Shown here one piece after another: positions 1 to 9,198 of a DNA stretch of 64,000 bases. The translations under genes and the position numbers were made by a program. Numbering within the stretch: position 1 is the first letter of the stretch; the number at the start of each line of letters is the position of its first letter. This stretch comes from Blastocatellia bacterium UBA7656. Lineage in GTDB: Bacteria; Acidobacteriota; Blastocatellia; UBA7656. The notes under the pieces are model-generated. The model was not told where the DNA came from. It did not search any database and saw only the letters and a program-made list of their open reading frames with translations. The stretch is from the NCBI GenBank assembly GCA_002483445.1, contig DLHY01000007.1, positions 101,737 to 165,736 of the forward strand. Direction: 5' to 3'.

Positions 1-1904
1 GCATCCCAGAGCAGGCCGCGACGAAGCCTCAACCTGAGAAGCGTTTCATCCGTGAGCGCGAACATCGGAGACCGCAGCGCCGCCGCCAGGTGCAGATCAT
101 CAATCGGGCTTGCGAGAAATGCCAGCAGGTTGTTCAGGTCGACTATTTCCTGTCGATCATAAAACCCGCGCCCAGCAGTCGTGACATAAGGAATGCCTTC
201 GTCGGCAAGCGCCTGCTCGTAAATTTCGAAATAAGTCGAAGCCTGAAACAGAAGGGCGAAATCTCCCGGTTCTGCTCGCTTCAAACATCCGTCCTCATCG
301 CATACAATCGCATCCCCACGGATGATTTCCTTTATCCGAAGCGCTATCAATCTTGCTTCAGCTTCGCGCAACCCGGCGGCATCGAGCTTTTCTTCCGCGT
401 CTTTCTTCTGAGTGATGAAGTGAAACTCTACGGCAGGTTTCGAATGCAGGGCAGTGCGCGCCGCCTTCATCGATTGATAAGGCGTATCGTGTCGGCTCTC
501 GGCGGTGAATATGAAAGGAAACAGATGATTGATGAAATCCACTAGCCGGTCGTGCGTGCGAAAGCAGGCGTCCATTCCGACTTCGCGACCGCCGGAGGAA
601 TTGAACTCCTCGCGGGCATCGTGAAAGATGGTCACGTCTGCGCCGCGAAATCTGTAAATCGATTGCTTGGCGTCGCCGATGATGAACAACTCCTCCGAAC
701 GCGGAGCTATCGCCCAGAGTATTCGTTTTTGAATCGGCGCAGTATCCTGAAACTCATCTACCATAAGCGCGCGAATCAGTCCCCGCTGAGGGTCGTTGTA
801 TCGAAGGCAAACTTCTTCCTGACCCGCAAGCAGCCGTTCAGTCAAGTCTTCGAGATCGTTGAAATCCAGCAAAGCGCGCTCCCGCTTGAGCGAAGCGAAC
901 CGCTCACGCGCTCTTGCATAAAGTCGCGCAAGTCCCGTGATGACTTCCGCCGCCGCCGCGTCCGCTTCGTTGATTTCCAGTTTGAGCAACGCCTCGCCGC
1001 GCACTTCTTCGCGCAATTGGTCGAGGGCCTCGCGAACGGCTCCCAGAGCCTCTTCTGAGGGCCATTTCTTTTTCGACCCCCCCCGCAGGTTGATGCTCCG
1101 CTCTATTTCGAGCAACGTCTCTGCCGCCTGCTCTCCATCCAGACGAGCGAGCAATGCAGCGACATCAGAACGAACCATCTCCATCTTGTCGGTCGGGTCA
1201 TCAGCGCGAAGGGAAGCGACTATCTGCGCATTGCGTTTCCACGTCTCGCGCTCTATGAGAAGGCGGGCGGCGTCCGTGCGCGCTCGCTCGAACTGTTCGC
1301 GCTGAAACTCTGCGATATCGTTTGCGCTCAGGCCGTCGATGCGACCAACGGCGCGGGCGGCCCGCTCGCCCTGATAGATGAGCGAGCGCAAAATGGATCG
1401 AACTTCGCGCGAAGAGAGATGATCGAATACCTCGATGCCCGATCCGGTTTTCGCATCGCGCGCGGCATCATCGATAGCTCCCTCGATGGCGCGATCCATA
1501 AGCGCAGCGGCTTCGAGTTCGTCAACGACTTCGAAGGTCGGATCGAGTCCGGCTTCAGCCGGGTGGGCGCGGAGGATCGCGGAGCAAAGCGAATGGATCG
1601 TGCCTATGCGCGAGGAGTCGAGCGCGTTGCGATGTTCGCGCCATCGGCGACGATCTTCTAATGATTCGCTCTTTTCTATGCGCGAGCGAATTTCTTTTCT
1701 GATGCGCGAGACCATTTCTCTCGCGGCCTTTTCGGTAAACGTCACTGCCACGATGTCGGAAACTCGCCAGTCCCGGTTTTCTTCGAGCAGTCGAAGGAAC
1801 CTCTCGACCAGCACGCGAGTTTTTCCAGACCCCGCGCCCGCCGACACGATCACCCTCCGGCCCCGCGTCTCTACGGCTTCAAGTTGTGAGTCAGTCCAGT
1901 TCAT
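1..1904 (-). CDS. UvrD/AddA-type ATP-dependent helicase-nuclease (3' end outside window)
   Basis: Superfamily I DNA helicase, probably the AddA/RecB-like subunit of a double-strand-break repair helicase-nuclease. Reading in from 1904 (ATG), the protein begins MNWTDSQLEAVETRG and has a Walker A motif AGAGSGKT near residue 25, the TFTEKAAREM motif Ia, motif II VDEFQDT near residue 380 and motif III GDAKQSIYRFRG. About 634 residues are in the window with no stop, so the C-terminal helicase half and any nuclease domain lie beyond base 1. Family knowledge: such proteins unwind DNA 3'-5' and pair with AddB. No AddB partner is visible downstream of the start side; it could lie outside. Plain UvrD or PcrA is the alternative, but the GSGKTRVLVER start resembles AddA. 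Confidence 0.88.
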   Translation of the reverse strand, partial: MNWTDSQLEAVETRGRRVIVSAGAGSGKTRVLVERFLRLLEENRDWRVSDIVAVTFTEKAAREMVSRIRKEIRSRIEKSESLEDRRRWREHRNALDSSRIGTIHSLCSAILRAHPAEAGLDPTFEVVDELEAAALMDRAIEGAIDDAARDAKTGSGIEVFDHLSSREVRSILRSLIYQGERAARAVGRIDGLSANDIAEFQREQFERARTDAARLLIERETWKRNAQIVASLRADDPTDKMEMVRSDVAALLARLDGEQAAETLLEIERSINLRGGSKKKWPSEEALGAVREALDQLREEVRGEALLKLEINEADAAAAEVITGLARLYARARERFASLKRERALLDFNDLEDLTERLLAGQEEVCLRYNDPQRGLIRALMVDEFQDTAPIQKRILWAIAPRSEELFIIGDAKQSIYRFRGADVTIFHDAREEFNSSGGREVGMDACFRTHDRLVDFINHLFPFIFTAESRHDTPYQSMKAARTALHSKPAVEFHFITQKKDAEEKLDAAGLREAEARLIALRIKEIIRGDAIVCDEDGCLKRAEPGDFALLFQASTYFEIYEQALADEGIPYVTTAGRGFYDRQEIVDLNNLLAFLASPIDDLHLAAALRSPMFALTDETLLRLRLRRGLLWD

Positions 1905-1908
1905 GAAT

Positions 1909-2182
1909 GAGTGTGGGAGTATGGGAGTCGTGGAAGAAAACTCATCGCTCCCATTCTCTCAGAGCGTGTTTGAAAGTTAGTGCCGTAGGCACGAAATGTT
2001 TATAGAAAGAATGTTGGCTGGCTCAATCAAGCTCCGTAGGAGCGATATGAAGAACATATCGCTCCTACGGAGCTTGTCTTGATAGAGCATCATCATCTAT
2101 AAACATCCCGCTCCTACGGAGCTAAAGAGGGAGTCGATTTTCCAAGCATGCTCTTACTCTCCCATACTCCCATACTCCCATT
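1909..2182. repeat. Intergenic repeat cluster: palindromic GCTCCGTAGGAGC elements and mirrored (TGGGAGTA)n tracts
   Basis: This gap holds no gene. It contains a short GGGAGTATGGGAG tract near 1914-1928 whose inverse complement recurs at 2153-2182, next to the end of the PAP2 gene. Between them are three copies of a dispersed element: a degenerate copy at 1980-2006 (GTGCCGTAGGCACGAAATG then TTTATAGA), a perfect 19-bp inverted repeat at 2031-2049/2055-2073 with a 5-base loop, and an inverted copy at 2095-2124 (TATAAAC...GCTCCTACGGAGC). Similar elements recur at 13735-13800. They look like REP-type elements; no transposase is present here. Confidence 0.75.
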
Positions 2183-3069
2183 CATCTTTCCTCATCCCCC
2201 ATCAAGCGATAAAGCGGCTTTGCCATTGCGATTATCAAAAGAGTGAGCAGCGCGCCGGCAAAGACATCGATTACGTAGTGATAGCGCAGATACACGGTTG
2301 AGATTATCAGCAAACTTCCGGGCGCAAGCAACAGCCAGAACGTGCGGCGATGAAAGCTATATGAATAATAGAGAACCAGGAGGGTGAGTTCAGTGTGGCC
2401 GCTTGGAAAACAATCGCGCGTTATGCCTTCGGCGCGATCCAGTGTCGAACGGATGAAGTCGAAAAATAATAAGCCTGTGAGCGGGAAGGTCTGCTCTGAG
2501 GCGAGTATGAATCGCGGCCCGATTGCCGGAACTGCGATGTAGCCGAGGTATGAAAGATAAAACCCAAGCACGATGACGAAGAGCAGGAATTGAAATCTGT
2601 CGAATTCGCGCCTGCGCCACAACACCGCGCCGAGTATGAGCGGCAGGAAATAATATGTCGTGTAAGAGAGTTGAAAAATTTCAGTCAGCGCGGGCCAGGT
2701 CACGCGCTCAAGCCAGACCGTCGGGTGCGCGCCGAAGATCGCATAATCGATTGCAGCAAGCTCATGGTCGTAGTCTCTCGGATGAATTCGCGGGATAAGG
2801 TATTCAAGCTCCTTGTAGACCAGAGGGATCAGCGCGACCGGATACCACGACCTTATGAAAAACAGGCGCGAAGGCTCAGGGTTGGTTGCTAGTGGCTGAG
2901 AGATTTTCGCGATCATAAAGATGAGCGCGATGGCAAAACCGTGTCCAATCCAAATCACCCACCACAGCGGGATGCGATGAGAGAAAATTATCGAGAGAAT
3001 GACGATCACTGACAGGTAGCCCGCTGTCGCAAGGTCTGCCGGATTGAGGTAGCGTCTGATCCCGCTCAC
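2182..3069 (-). CDS. PAP2 superfamily membrane phosphatase / phosphotransferase
   Basis: Predicted 295-residue integral membrane enzyme of the PAP2 (type 2 phosphatidic acid phosphatase) superfamily, which removes or transfers phosphate on lipid substrates at the membrane. About six or seven hydrophobic segments are visible. The signature is present: PSGH at residues 222-225 and RYHYVID at 262-268 (catalytic His and Asp). The spacing and length resemble the PAP2_3 (inositol phosphotransferase-like) branch. The GTG start overlaps the TGA stop of the upstream epimerase gene (GTGA, 3066-3069), so the two are probably translationally coupled and may act in the same lipid or isoprenoid pathway. 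The exact substrate cannot be told from sequence. Confidence 0.85.
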   Translation of the reverse strand: MSGIRRYLNPADLATAGYLSVIVILSIIFSHRIPLWWVIWIGHGFAIALIFMIAKISQPLATNPEPSRLFFIRSWYPVALIPLVYKELEYLIPRIHPRDYDHELAAIDYAIFGAHPTVWLERVTWPALTEIFQLSYTTYYFLPLILGAVLWRRREFDRFQFLLFVIVLGFYLSYLGYIAVPAIGPRFILASEQTFPLTGLLFFDFIRSTLDRAEGITRDCFPSGHTELTLLVLYYSYSFHRRTFWLLLAPGSLLIISTVYLRYHYVIDVFAGALLTLLIIAMAKPLYRLMGDEER

Positions 3070-4064
3070 AGCCAGCCCTCGCTGCGATACCAGTTGATCG
3101 TCTCTTTGAGTCCTTCCTCTATTGATATCTGTTCGCGATAACCAAGCTCGCGCTTCGCTTTTTCAATCGAACAGCCCCAGCACTCCTGCGAGAGGTCTTT
3201 CACTTTGTCGCGATTGATGACAGGCATTTTTCGCGTGATGGCTGAAAGCATCTCTGCTCCCATCGCGACGGTGTAAGCGACGGGGCGCGGGATGACAAGG
3301 GATCGCACCTTGCGATCAAATATTTTTCCGAGCAGAGCGACCACTGAGCGAAGCGAATAGACTTCCTCGCTTGATATGAAATAAGCTTGGCTTGTAGACG
3401 CCTCGCTTTCGCCCGCCAGTATTATCCCCTCGGCAAGGTCGCCTGCATGAACGAGGCTCACCTGTTTATCTTGGCGACCGATTTCGGGAGAGAGTCCGCG
3501 AGCGATGGATTTGAAAAGCTCATAGAGCGCGTAATCGCGCGGGCCGTAGACGGCGGGCGGGCGGACTATGGTTATTGGCAGAAGATCGGCGACGGCGCGG
3601 GCGGCTTCTTCGCCCGCGAGTTTGCTGCGACCATAAGCGGTGATGGGCGCGGGTGTGGTGTCTTCATCGACCGGCTCATCCCTGCGGCCAGGCCCCACGG
3701 CTGCAAGCGAGCTTATGAGGACGAATTTTTTTATCCGCGAGCGATGTTTGATCGCTGCGGCAAGGATCGTTTCGGTTCCCTGATGATTGACCGTGAAATA
3801 ATCCCGACGACGACGAGCGAAAGTCAGGCCCGCGACGTGATAAACCGTATCGACATCGGTGAAGGCTTCATCCCAGTCGGTCGCGTCGTCCAGTCCGCCG
3901 TAGCACAATTCCATCTCAGGATGGTTGAGGTAGCGAAGGTCGCTCGATTGGCGAACCAGACAGCGGACTGCGCGGTTGCGCTCGATCAATCGCTCGACGA
4001 GGTGGCTTCCGACAAACCCCGTTCCTCCCGTCACCAGAACCTTGCCCTGATTGGATTTTGCCAT
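3066..4064 (-). CDS. NAD-dependent epimerase/dehydratase (extended SDR)
   Basis: Extended short-chain dehydrogenase/reductase of 332 residues. The N-terminal Rossmann motif is TGGTGFVGSHL and the catalytic pair YGRSK (YxxxK) follows SSLAAVG, as in dihydroflavonol-reductase or hopanoid-associated sugar-epimerase relatives. The start at 4064 (MAKSNQGK) is preferred over an in-frame start at 4268 because GGGAGAAGGGA precedes it and the extra 68 residues lie outside the fold. The gene overlaps the PAP2 gene by four bases. Together they suggest modification of a lipid-linked sugar or terpenoid, but this is inference from adjacency only. It is transcribed divergently from the kinase at 4290. Confidence 0.88.
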   Translation of the reverse strand: MAKSNQGKVLVTGGTGFVGSHLVERLIERNRAVRCLVRQSSDLRYLNHPEMELCYGGLDDATDWDEAFTDVDTVYHVAGLTFARRRRDYFTVNHQGTETILAAAIKHRSRIKKFVLISSLAAVGPGRRDEPVDEDTTPAPITAYGRSKLAGEEAARAVADLLPITIVRPPAVYGPRDYALYELFKSIARGLSPEIGRQDKQVSLVHAGDLAEGIILAGESEASTSQAYFISSEEVYSLRSVVALLGKIFDRKVRSLVIPRPVAYTVAMGAEMLSAITRKMPVINRDKVKDLSQECWGCSIEKAKRELGYREQISIEEGLKETINWYRSEGWL

Positions 4065-4289
4065 CGCAGTTCCCTTCTCCCCCTTTTGATCGCCACTGAT
4101 GATAGCAAACCCCGGAGCGAGTGTGGAGGATCGCACGTTGACTGACTCCCTGAAGGGCGATAGCATTCCTGAGCGTTGCAGGACGCGCTTGAAATTTTTT
4201 TTCACATGGCTGTAATCGCGCCGCGCATTTATTGCATCAATAGCTTTGTGCAAGGCGTTTTGGAACAATTCAATTCAGGGAGACTGCAC

Positions 4290-6566
4290 ATGGCGGGGGT
4301 CGCCGGTATGTATTGCTCAGGCTGCGGAAACAAAGTTGCTGGATCAGTTCGCTTCTGTCCCCGCTGCGGAGCCTCCCAGACGCCTTACGAAAAGGCGATG
4401 CTCGTCTGGCAGCAAAAGCTCATCGGCGCTTCCATCGGCGGCAGATATCGGATAGATGAAAAAATAGGCGCGGGCGGAATGGGTACGGTCTATCGCGCTC
4501 GACGATTACTCATCGGCGATGATGTCGCAGTAAAAATTCTTCACTTTGAAATAATGAGCGATCCGCAGGCAGTCGAACGCTTCCGCCGTGAGGCTCAGGC
4601 CGCAGCGCGACTCAAGCATCCGAACGCGGTGATGATTTACGATTTCGGCGTGTCCGAAGACGGATTGCTTTATCTGGTCATGGAACTGGTCGAGGGCCAG
4701 AGCCTTCGTCAGATCATACGCGAGCGCGGGCCGCTCTCTCCTCAGACGGCGACGGAAATAGTCAGCCAGGTCTGCGCCGTGCTTGAAGAATCACACCGGC
4801 AAAATATCATTCATCGCGACCTCAAACCCGACAACATCATGGTAAGCACGACGGCGGAAGGCTTCCGCGTCAAGGTGCTGGATTTCGGCATAGCGAAGCT
4901 CAGAGACACGTCGCTTACGTCAGCCAACATCACCAAGACCGGCGCAATGATGGGGACGCCGCATTATATGTCGCCTGAACAGTGCATGGGCGAAGAGTTG
5001 GACGGGCGCTCGGATGTTTACAGCCTCGGCATAGTCCTTTATGAAATGCTGACGGGAGTGGTGCCGTTCAATTCGCCCGTCTCGTCTGCGGTCGTCGTTC
5101 AGCATGTCACTCAGCAGCCTCCGCCGCTGCGGGCGATAAACGTCAGCGTCTCGCCCAAGGTTGAGGCGGTCGTTATGAGCGCGCTTGAGAAGCAGCGCGA
5201 AGCGCGGCCTCAGACGGCGACGGCATTGACCGAACAACTGGCCGCCGCCATCAGCAGCGGGTTTATCACTCAACCGAACACGATGCGCTCGGGAACGATG
5301 AATGCGCTTCCGCACAGATCGCCATCGGGCGCGGCTCAGGCGTCTTTGCCGGTGACGCGAATATCGACTCCCGCTAATGAAGCGATGACGACTGTAGCCG
5401 ATGCGCAGACTCAGACTGAAACGCCTTCGCGCGCTGCATCGAAGAAACGCGCGCTTTTGATTTTAAGCATTGTGGCGGCCCTTGCAGTGATCGGAGCGGC
5501 GATAGTTCTGATGCTGCGAGCGCGGGCTGGCGAAGTGCGAGGGCAGATCAACGATAATCAGTCGCAGAGCGTCGTGGAGCAGAGTGAACCGCCTGGGCCG
5601 AGTGATCGGGTTGTGTCTACGGTTCCGCCGCCCGGTATGGGTTACGTTGCGGGCGGAGAGTTTTTGATGGGCAATGATACGGGCAGCGAAGGGGAGCGCC
5701 CGCAGCATAGCGTCGTGGTCAAACCGTTCTTCGTTGATTTGTATGAAGTGACCGGCAGCGATTACGAAAAGTTCATGGAAGCGACGGGCCACCCGGCTCC
5801 GCAGGGATGGACGAGCGGGCATCATCCGCGCGGCGCGGGGAGAAAACCCGTGACCGGAATCAGTTGGGATGACGCCGCGGCTTATGCGAAGTGGGCGGGC
5901 AAGCGATTGCCTACGGAAGAAGAGTGGGAGTTTGCGGCGCGCGGGACGACAGGCTTTCGCTATACGTGGGGCAACGATTGGCGTCCTCGTCTGGCTAATG
6001 CAGACACTTCGGCGCACGGACACGGAGGAGCGGCTCACGTCGGCGAACACATGGGAGTTTCGCCCTTCGGCGCGTTCGATATGATAGGCAATGCGTGGGA
6101 ATGGACGGCCAGCGATTTCGCGGCCTATCCCGGCGGGCAGGCGCAAGCGGAAGCGGGATTGAAGGTGATTCGCGGCGGTTCGTGGGCGAGCAACAGAAAC
6201 GAAGCAACGACGACTTTCCGCAAAGGTCTTCCGGCAACAGGAGCCGCCGATTACAGTCAGGTCGGTTTTCGCTGCGTCAGCGATGCCGTGGTTTCGCAAA
6301 CCCCGGATACCTCAAAAGCTCCTACGGGGATGAACGTCGTGGGAGTGAGCAGCGAGGCAGCACAGGAGCAAAAGAAAAAGGTAGCGCCGAAAGCTGTGAA
6401 GAAGTCCCCGCCTCCGCGACCGAAAAAGACAGATTCGGATCGCAAAAAACGGCGCAGCGACCGAGAGTTGCGGGAGGACGATTCAGACGATTCAGATGAT
6501 CGAGAGCGATGGTCGTCATCACATTCACGCCGACGACGGGACTTTCAAGATCGAGATCGAAATTAA
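4290..6566 (+). CDS. Ser/Thr protein kinase with N-terminal zinc ribbon and C-terminal FGE-sulfatase domain
   Basis: A 758-residue transmembrane Hanks-type kinase. An N-terminal zinc ribbon (CSGC...CPRC) is followed by the kinase domain from about residue 53, with GAGGMGTVY glycine loop, VAVK lysine at 82, HRDLKPDN at 175-182 and DFG at 199-201. A single transmembrane segment follows (LLILSIVAALAVIGAAIVL). The outer part is an FGE-sulfatase/SUMF1-like domain (GEFLMGN, FFVDLYEVT, GNAWEWT, RGGSW, GFRC). It lacks the CxxxxC pair of true formylglycine-generating enzymes, so it is probably a ligand-binding ectodomain. The tail is highly charged (Lys/Arg/Asp/Ser). The start at 4290 has AGGGAG upstream; the in-frame start at 4176 is less likely. 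Confidence 0.93.
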   Translation: MAGVAGMYCSGCGNKVAGSVRFCPRCGASQTPYEKAMLVWQQKLIGASIGGRYRIDEKIGAGGMGTVYRARRLLIGDDVAVKILHFEIMSDPQAVERFRREAQAAARLKHPNAVMIYDFGVSEDGLLYLVMELVEGQSLRQIIRERGPLSPQTATEIVSQVCAVLEESHRQNIIHRDLKPDNIMVSTTAEGFRVKVLDFGIAKLRDTSLTSANITKTGAMMGTPHYMSPEQCMGEELDGRSDVYSLGIVLYEMLTGVVPFNSPVSSAVVVQHVTQQPPPLRAINVSVSPKVEAVVMSALEKQREARPQTATALTEQLAAAISSGFITQPNTMRSGTMNALPHRSPSGAAQASLPVTRISTPANEAMTTVADAQTQTETPSRAASKKRALLILSIVAALAVIGAAIVLMLRARAGEVRGQINDNQSQSVVEQSEPPGPSDRVVSTVPPPGMGYVAGGEFLMGNDTGSEGERPQHSVVVKPFFVDLYEVTGSDYEKFMEATGHPAPQGWTSGHHPRGAGRKPVTGISWDDAAAYAKWAGKRLPTEEEWEFAARGTTGFRYTWGNDWRPRLANADTSAHGHGGAAHVGEHMGVSPFGAFDMIGNAWEWTASDFAAYPGGQAQAEAGLKVIRGGSWASNRNEATTTFRKGLPATGAADYSQVGFRCVSDAVVSQTPDTSKAPTGMNVVGVSSEAAQEQKKKVAPKAVKKSPPPRPKKTDSDRKKRRSDRELREDDSDDSDDRERWSSSHSRRRRDFQDRDRN

Positions 6567-6600
6567 AGTTCGTAGTGCGCCACGCGGCGATTCTCTCAGA

Positions 6601-7884
6601 TCATTTTCCGGCGTGCCGCTCAAGATAATCGAGCAAGACGCTCGCCATCACTTTTACCCCGACCACGAGGCTTTCTTCATCGACATCGAATTCGGCAGTA
6701 TGCCACGCGGCGGTGATGCCTTTGGCTTTGTTCCCCACTCCGAGGAAGTAAAAAAATCCCGGCACCACTTTCTGATAATAAGAAAAATCCTCGGCAGGCA
6801 TGAAAGGTTTGGGTGTTATGAGATTCGCGTCTCCGATGACGCGGCGGATCGAGGGCAGCGTCTCCGCTACGAGCGCAGGCTCGTTGTAGGTGACCGGATT
6901 CGGGCCATCGAATTTCAAATCGAATTCGGCTCCGTAAGCAGAAGTCACACCCGCAAGAGTTTCTCGAATCAATTCCTGCGCCCGCTTGCGGACATCTTCA
7001 CTGAGCGCGCGCATAGTGCCTTCCATGCGCACCTCATCAGCGATTATGTTATTGCGATCTCCGCCGCGGATCGTGCCTATGGTGATGACCAGAGGTTCGA
7101 GCGGATCGATGCGACGGCTGCGAATGGTTTGAAGAGCGAGGACGCACTCCGACGCGACGACCACCGCATCCGTTCCGAGGTGAGGTTGCGCGCCATGAGA
7201 TTTTTTCCCGCGAATGGTTATCAGTATGCGATCCGACGAAGCCATGGCGGGGCCTGAGTGATAAGCGATCTGACCGGCTTCGATGCTCGGCATGGTATGA
7301 AGTCCGAAGATGGCCTGCGGGCGAGGGTTTTCGAGTACGCCTTCTTTGACCATCAGCCTTGCGCCTCCTTCTTCGCCCGACGGCGCTCCTTCTTCAGCGG
7401 GTTGAAAGATGAATTTGACGGTGCCTGCAATCTGATCTTTCATGCGCGAAAGGACTTCGGCGACTCCGAGTTGGACAGTCATGTGAACATCGTGACCGCA
7501 GGCGTGTTTGACTCCGGGGTTTTGCGAACGGTAAGGAACATCGATAGTTTCCTGAATCGGCAGCGCGTCCATATCCGCGCGCACGGCGACGACGGGGCCG
7601 GGCTTCGCCCCGCGAAGCAGCGCGATGACGCCGTGGCGGGCGACATTGGTTTTGACTTCCAATCCGAGCGCGCGCAATCGTTCAGCGACGACACGAGCGG
7701 TTCGTTCTTCGCGGTTGGAGAGTTCCGGGTGCATGTGAAAATCGCGGCGCTGCGTGATGAGTTGCTGGCGGAGTGATTCCGCCGTCTGCGCGATTTGCTG
7801 ATCGCGACCTGTATTTTTTTGCGAGAAGGCAGAGAGCGAGAGCATGAAAATCAAAGCGATGGCGATGATCGAATTTCGTTTCAT
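6601..7884 (-). CDS. Exported M20-family amidohydrolase / peptidase
   Basis: Secreted metal-dependent hydrolase of 427 residues, of the M20D amidohydrolase group (N-acyl-amino-acid or hippurate hydrolase-like). A signal peptide (MKRNSIIAIALIFMLSLSAFS) is followed by ADMDALP at about 103, HACGHD at 127-132 and PAEEG at 162-166, all typical metal-binding and catalytic segments, with the dimerisation (lid) domain in the middle. The ATG at 7884 is preceded by GAGGG and, just beyond that, by a perfect hairpin (7901-7921) found again before the exonuclease gene at 23475. Its 3' end converges on the kinase gene. Substrate unknown. Confidence 0.92.
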   Translation of the reverse strand: MKRNSIIAIALIFMLSLSAFSQKNTGRDQQIAQTAESLRQQLITQRRDFHMHPELSNREERTARVVAERLRALGLEVKTNVARHGVIALLRGAKPGPVVAVRADMDALPIQETIDVPYRSQNPGVKHACGHDVHMTVQLGVAEVLSRMKDQIAGTVKFIFQPAEEGAPSGEEGGARLMVKEGVLENPRPQAIFGLHTMPSIEAGQIAYHSGPAMASSDRILITIRGKKSHGAQPHLGTDAVVVASECVLALQTIRSRRIDPLEPLVITIGTIRGGDRNNIIADEVRMEGTMRALSEDVRKRAQELIRETLAGVTSAYGAEFDLKFDGPNPVTYNEPALVAETLPSIRRVIGDANLITPKPFMPAEDFSYYQKVVPGFFYFLGVGNKAKGITAAWHTAEFDVDEESLVVGVKVMASVLLDYLERHAGK

Positions 7885-7900
7885 CAGGTTTTCCCTCGTG

Positions 7901-7921
7901 GCGCAAGCTGTTAGCTTGCGC
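7901..7921. repeat. 9-bp-stem hairpin in the 5' leader of the M20 gene (copy 1)
   Basis: The 21 bases form a perfect inverted repeat GCGCAAGCT-GTT-AGCTTGCGC. It lies 17 bases upstream of the ATG at 7884, next to its Shine-Dalgarno sequence. The same 20-base core occurs at 23493-23512, in the equivalent position upstream of another reverse-strand gene. Confidence 0.8.
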
Positions 7922-7994
7922 TTTGTATTTATGATCGTTTCAGGGTGATTAGCGAGCTTATGTTTTCCGGCGAGCGCGGGTCAAGTGATTCGTG

Positions 7995-8024
7995 TTGACG
8001 CCTTTTGCCGAAGAGTGCTGTAAT
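7995..8024 (+). promoter_or_regulatory. Putative sigma-70-type promoter for the ATPase/Toprim pair
   Basis: TTGACG at 7995-8000 and TGTAAT at 8019-8024 are separated by 18 bases, upstream of the ATPase start at 8090. A TATAAT also occurs at 8086-8091 but overlaps the start codon. The call is by eye and has not been tested. Confidence 0.4.
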
Positions 8025-8089
8025 CGAGTTCCTTCGATAGACATCGATTCACGCGACACATTATCGCGGCGCAACGAGGAGCAAGTATA

Positions 8090-9196
8090 ATGGAAAGCGC
8101 AGACACACAGACACAAGGGATATCGAGTATGACAGCGCCTTTGATTTTAGATTCGCTTGAGATTCAGGGCTTCCGAGGATTTCGCCATCTGAGCATCGAA
8201 CGGCTGGGCCGCGTCAACCTGATTGTTGGAAAGAACAGTGTCGGGAAGACTGCGCTTTTGGAAGCGTTATGGCTCTATGCAAATCAAGGCTCCCTTTCAA
8301 TAGTTTGGGAAATTCTGGAAGCCCGCGACGAGAGAAGTCACTCATATTCATCTCGATATCTATCTGGGCCAGAAATTAAAGAATCATTCATAGGATCAGT
8401 ATCGGCCATCAAACATTTGTTTTATGGACAAAGAGGTGTGAAAAAACAAATCGTCCAAATTCCTCCTATCCGCATAGGGCCTCTTAATGCTTATGAGCAA
8501 ATCCTCGAAATGACTTTGATTCACACTGATCCTAACAAGACGGCACGCCTAGTCAGCGAGTTAGGAATGAGATCAACAATTTATCTACTGGATGCCGAAC
8601 CTTCTCCTACTCGCGAATCTGTTACGACAACTTGCATATTCATTCCTGCAAACGGGTTGAATCTTGCGAAGATCGTAAGCCTTTGGGACAGCATCGGCTT
8701 GACAAACTTGGAGCAGGAAGTGGTCAAATCAATGCAAGTCATTGATAGACGGGTTGAGCGTGTGAATCTTTTGAGCGACCCCAACCTCAGTCATGACCAA
8801 AGCCGCATACCGAAGGCCAGAATATCTGGAGTTGATGAGCCTGTAGCTTTGCGCAGCCTTGGAGACGGGATGAATCGTCTCTTCGGAATCGCACTCGCAC
8901 TGGTAAACGCGAAAGACGGAATGCTGCTCATCGATGAAGTCGAAAACGGGCTTCACTATTCCGTGCAGCCTGATGTGTGGAGATTGATTTTCGAGACGGC
9001 GCGCAATCTCAATGTGCAGGTCTTCGCCACCACTCACAGTTGGGATTGCATCGAGGCATTTCAAAAGGCGGCTGAGGAAAGCCCGGAAGATGGATTGCTC
9101 ATCAGGCTGGCTGAGAGGAAAGGCGAAATAATCTCTGATGTATTCAGTGAAGAAGAGCTTGGCATTGCTACCAAAGGACAAATCGAGTTGCGTTGA
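8090..9196 (+). CDS. AAA ATPase of the OLD/RecF-like (AAA_15/AAA_21) type
   Basis: A 368-residue ABC-type (SMC/RecF-like) ATPase. It opens with IQGFRGFRHL, a strand typical of RecF/OLD proteins, followed by Walker A GKNSVGKT at about 47-54. Walker B and the D-loop region are LLIDEVENGLHYS near 282-294, and FATTHSWDCIEAF forms the H-loop. The Shine-Dalgarno GAGGAG lies 8 bases before ATG 8090. The stop overlaps or abuts the downstream DUF3226 gene, a two-gene operon. Related pairings of an OLD-like ATPase with a Toprim protein occur in anti-phage systems (Gabija, PARIS), so a defence role is inferred from architecture rather than shown. Confidence 0.87.
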   Translation: MESADTQTQGISSMTAPLILDSLEIQGFRGFRHLSIERLGRVNLIVGKNSVGKTALLEALWLYANQGSLSIVWEILEARDERSHSYSSRYLSGPEIKESFIGSVSAIKHLFYGQRGVKKQIVQIPPIRIGPLNAYEQILEMTLIHTDPNKTARLVSELGMRSTIYLLDAEPSPTRESVTTTCIFIPANGLNLAKIVSLWDSIGLTNLEQEVVKSMQVIDRRVERVNLLSDPNLSHDQSRIPKARISGVDEPVALRSLGDGMNRLFGIALALVNAKDGMLLIDEVENGLHYSVQPDVWRLIFETARNLNVQVFATTHSWDCIEAFQKAAEESPEDGLLIRLAERKGEIISDVFSEEELGIATKGQIELR

Positions 9197-9198
9197 TT

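Noticed and set aside
90..1980. Plus-strand open frames in the first 2 kb
   Set aside because: They are opposite-strand shadows of the helicase gene, which shows all expected motifs.
2590..4145. Plus-strand frames over the PAP2 and epimerase genes (for example 3387-4145)
   Set aside because: High GC third positions create long antisense frames; no motif or start signal.
8086..8091. TATAAT overlapping the ATPase start as a promoter
   Set aside because: A start there would lie after the ATG; the pair TTGACG/TGTAAT upstream fits better, though an ATG at 8129 with AAGGGA remains possible.
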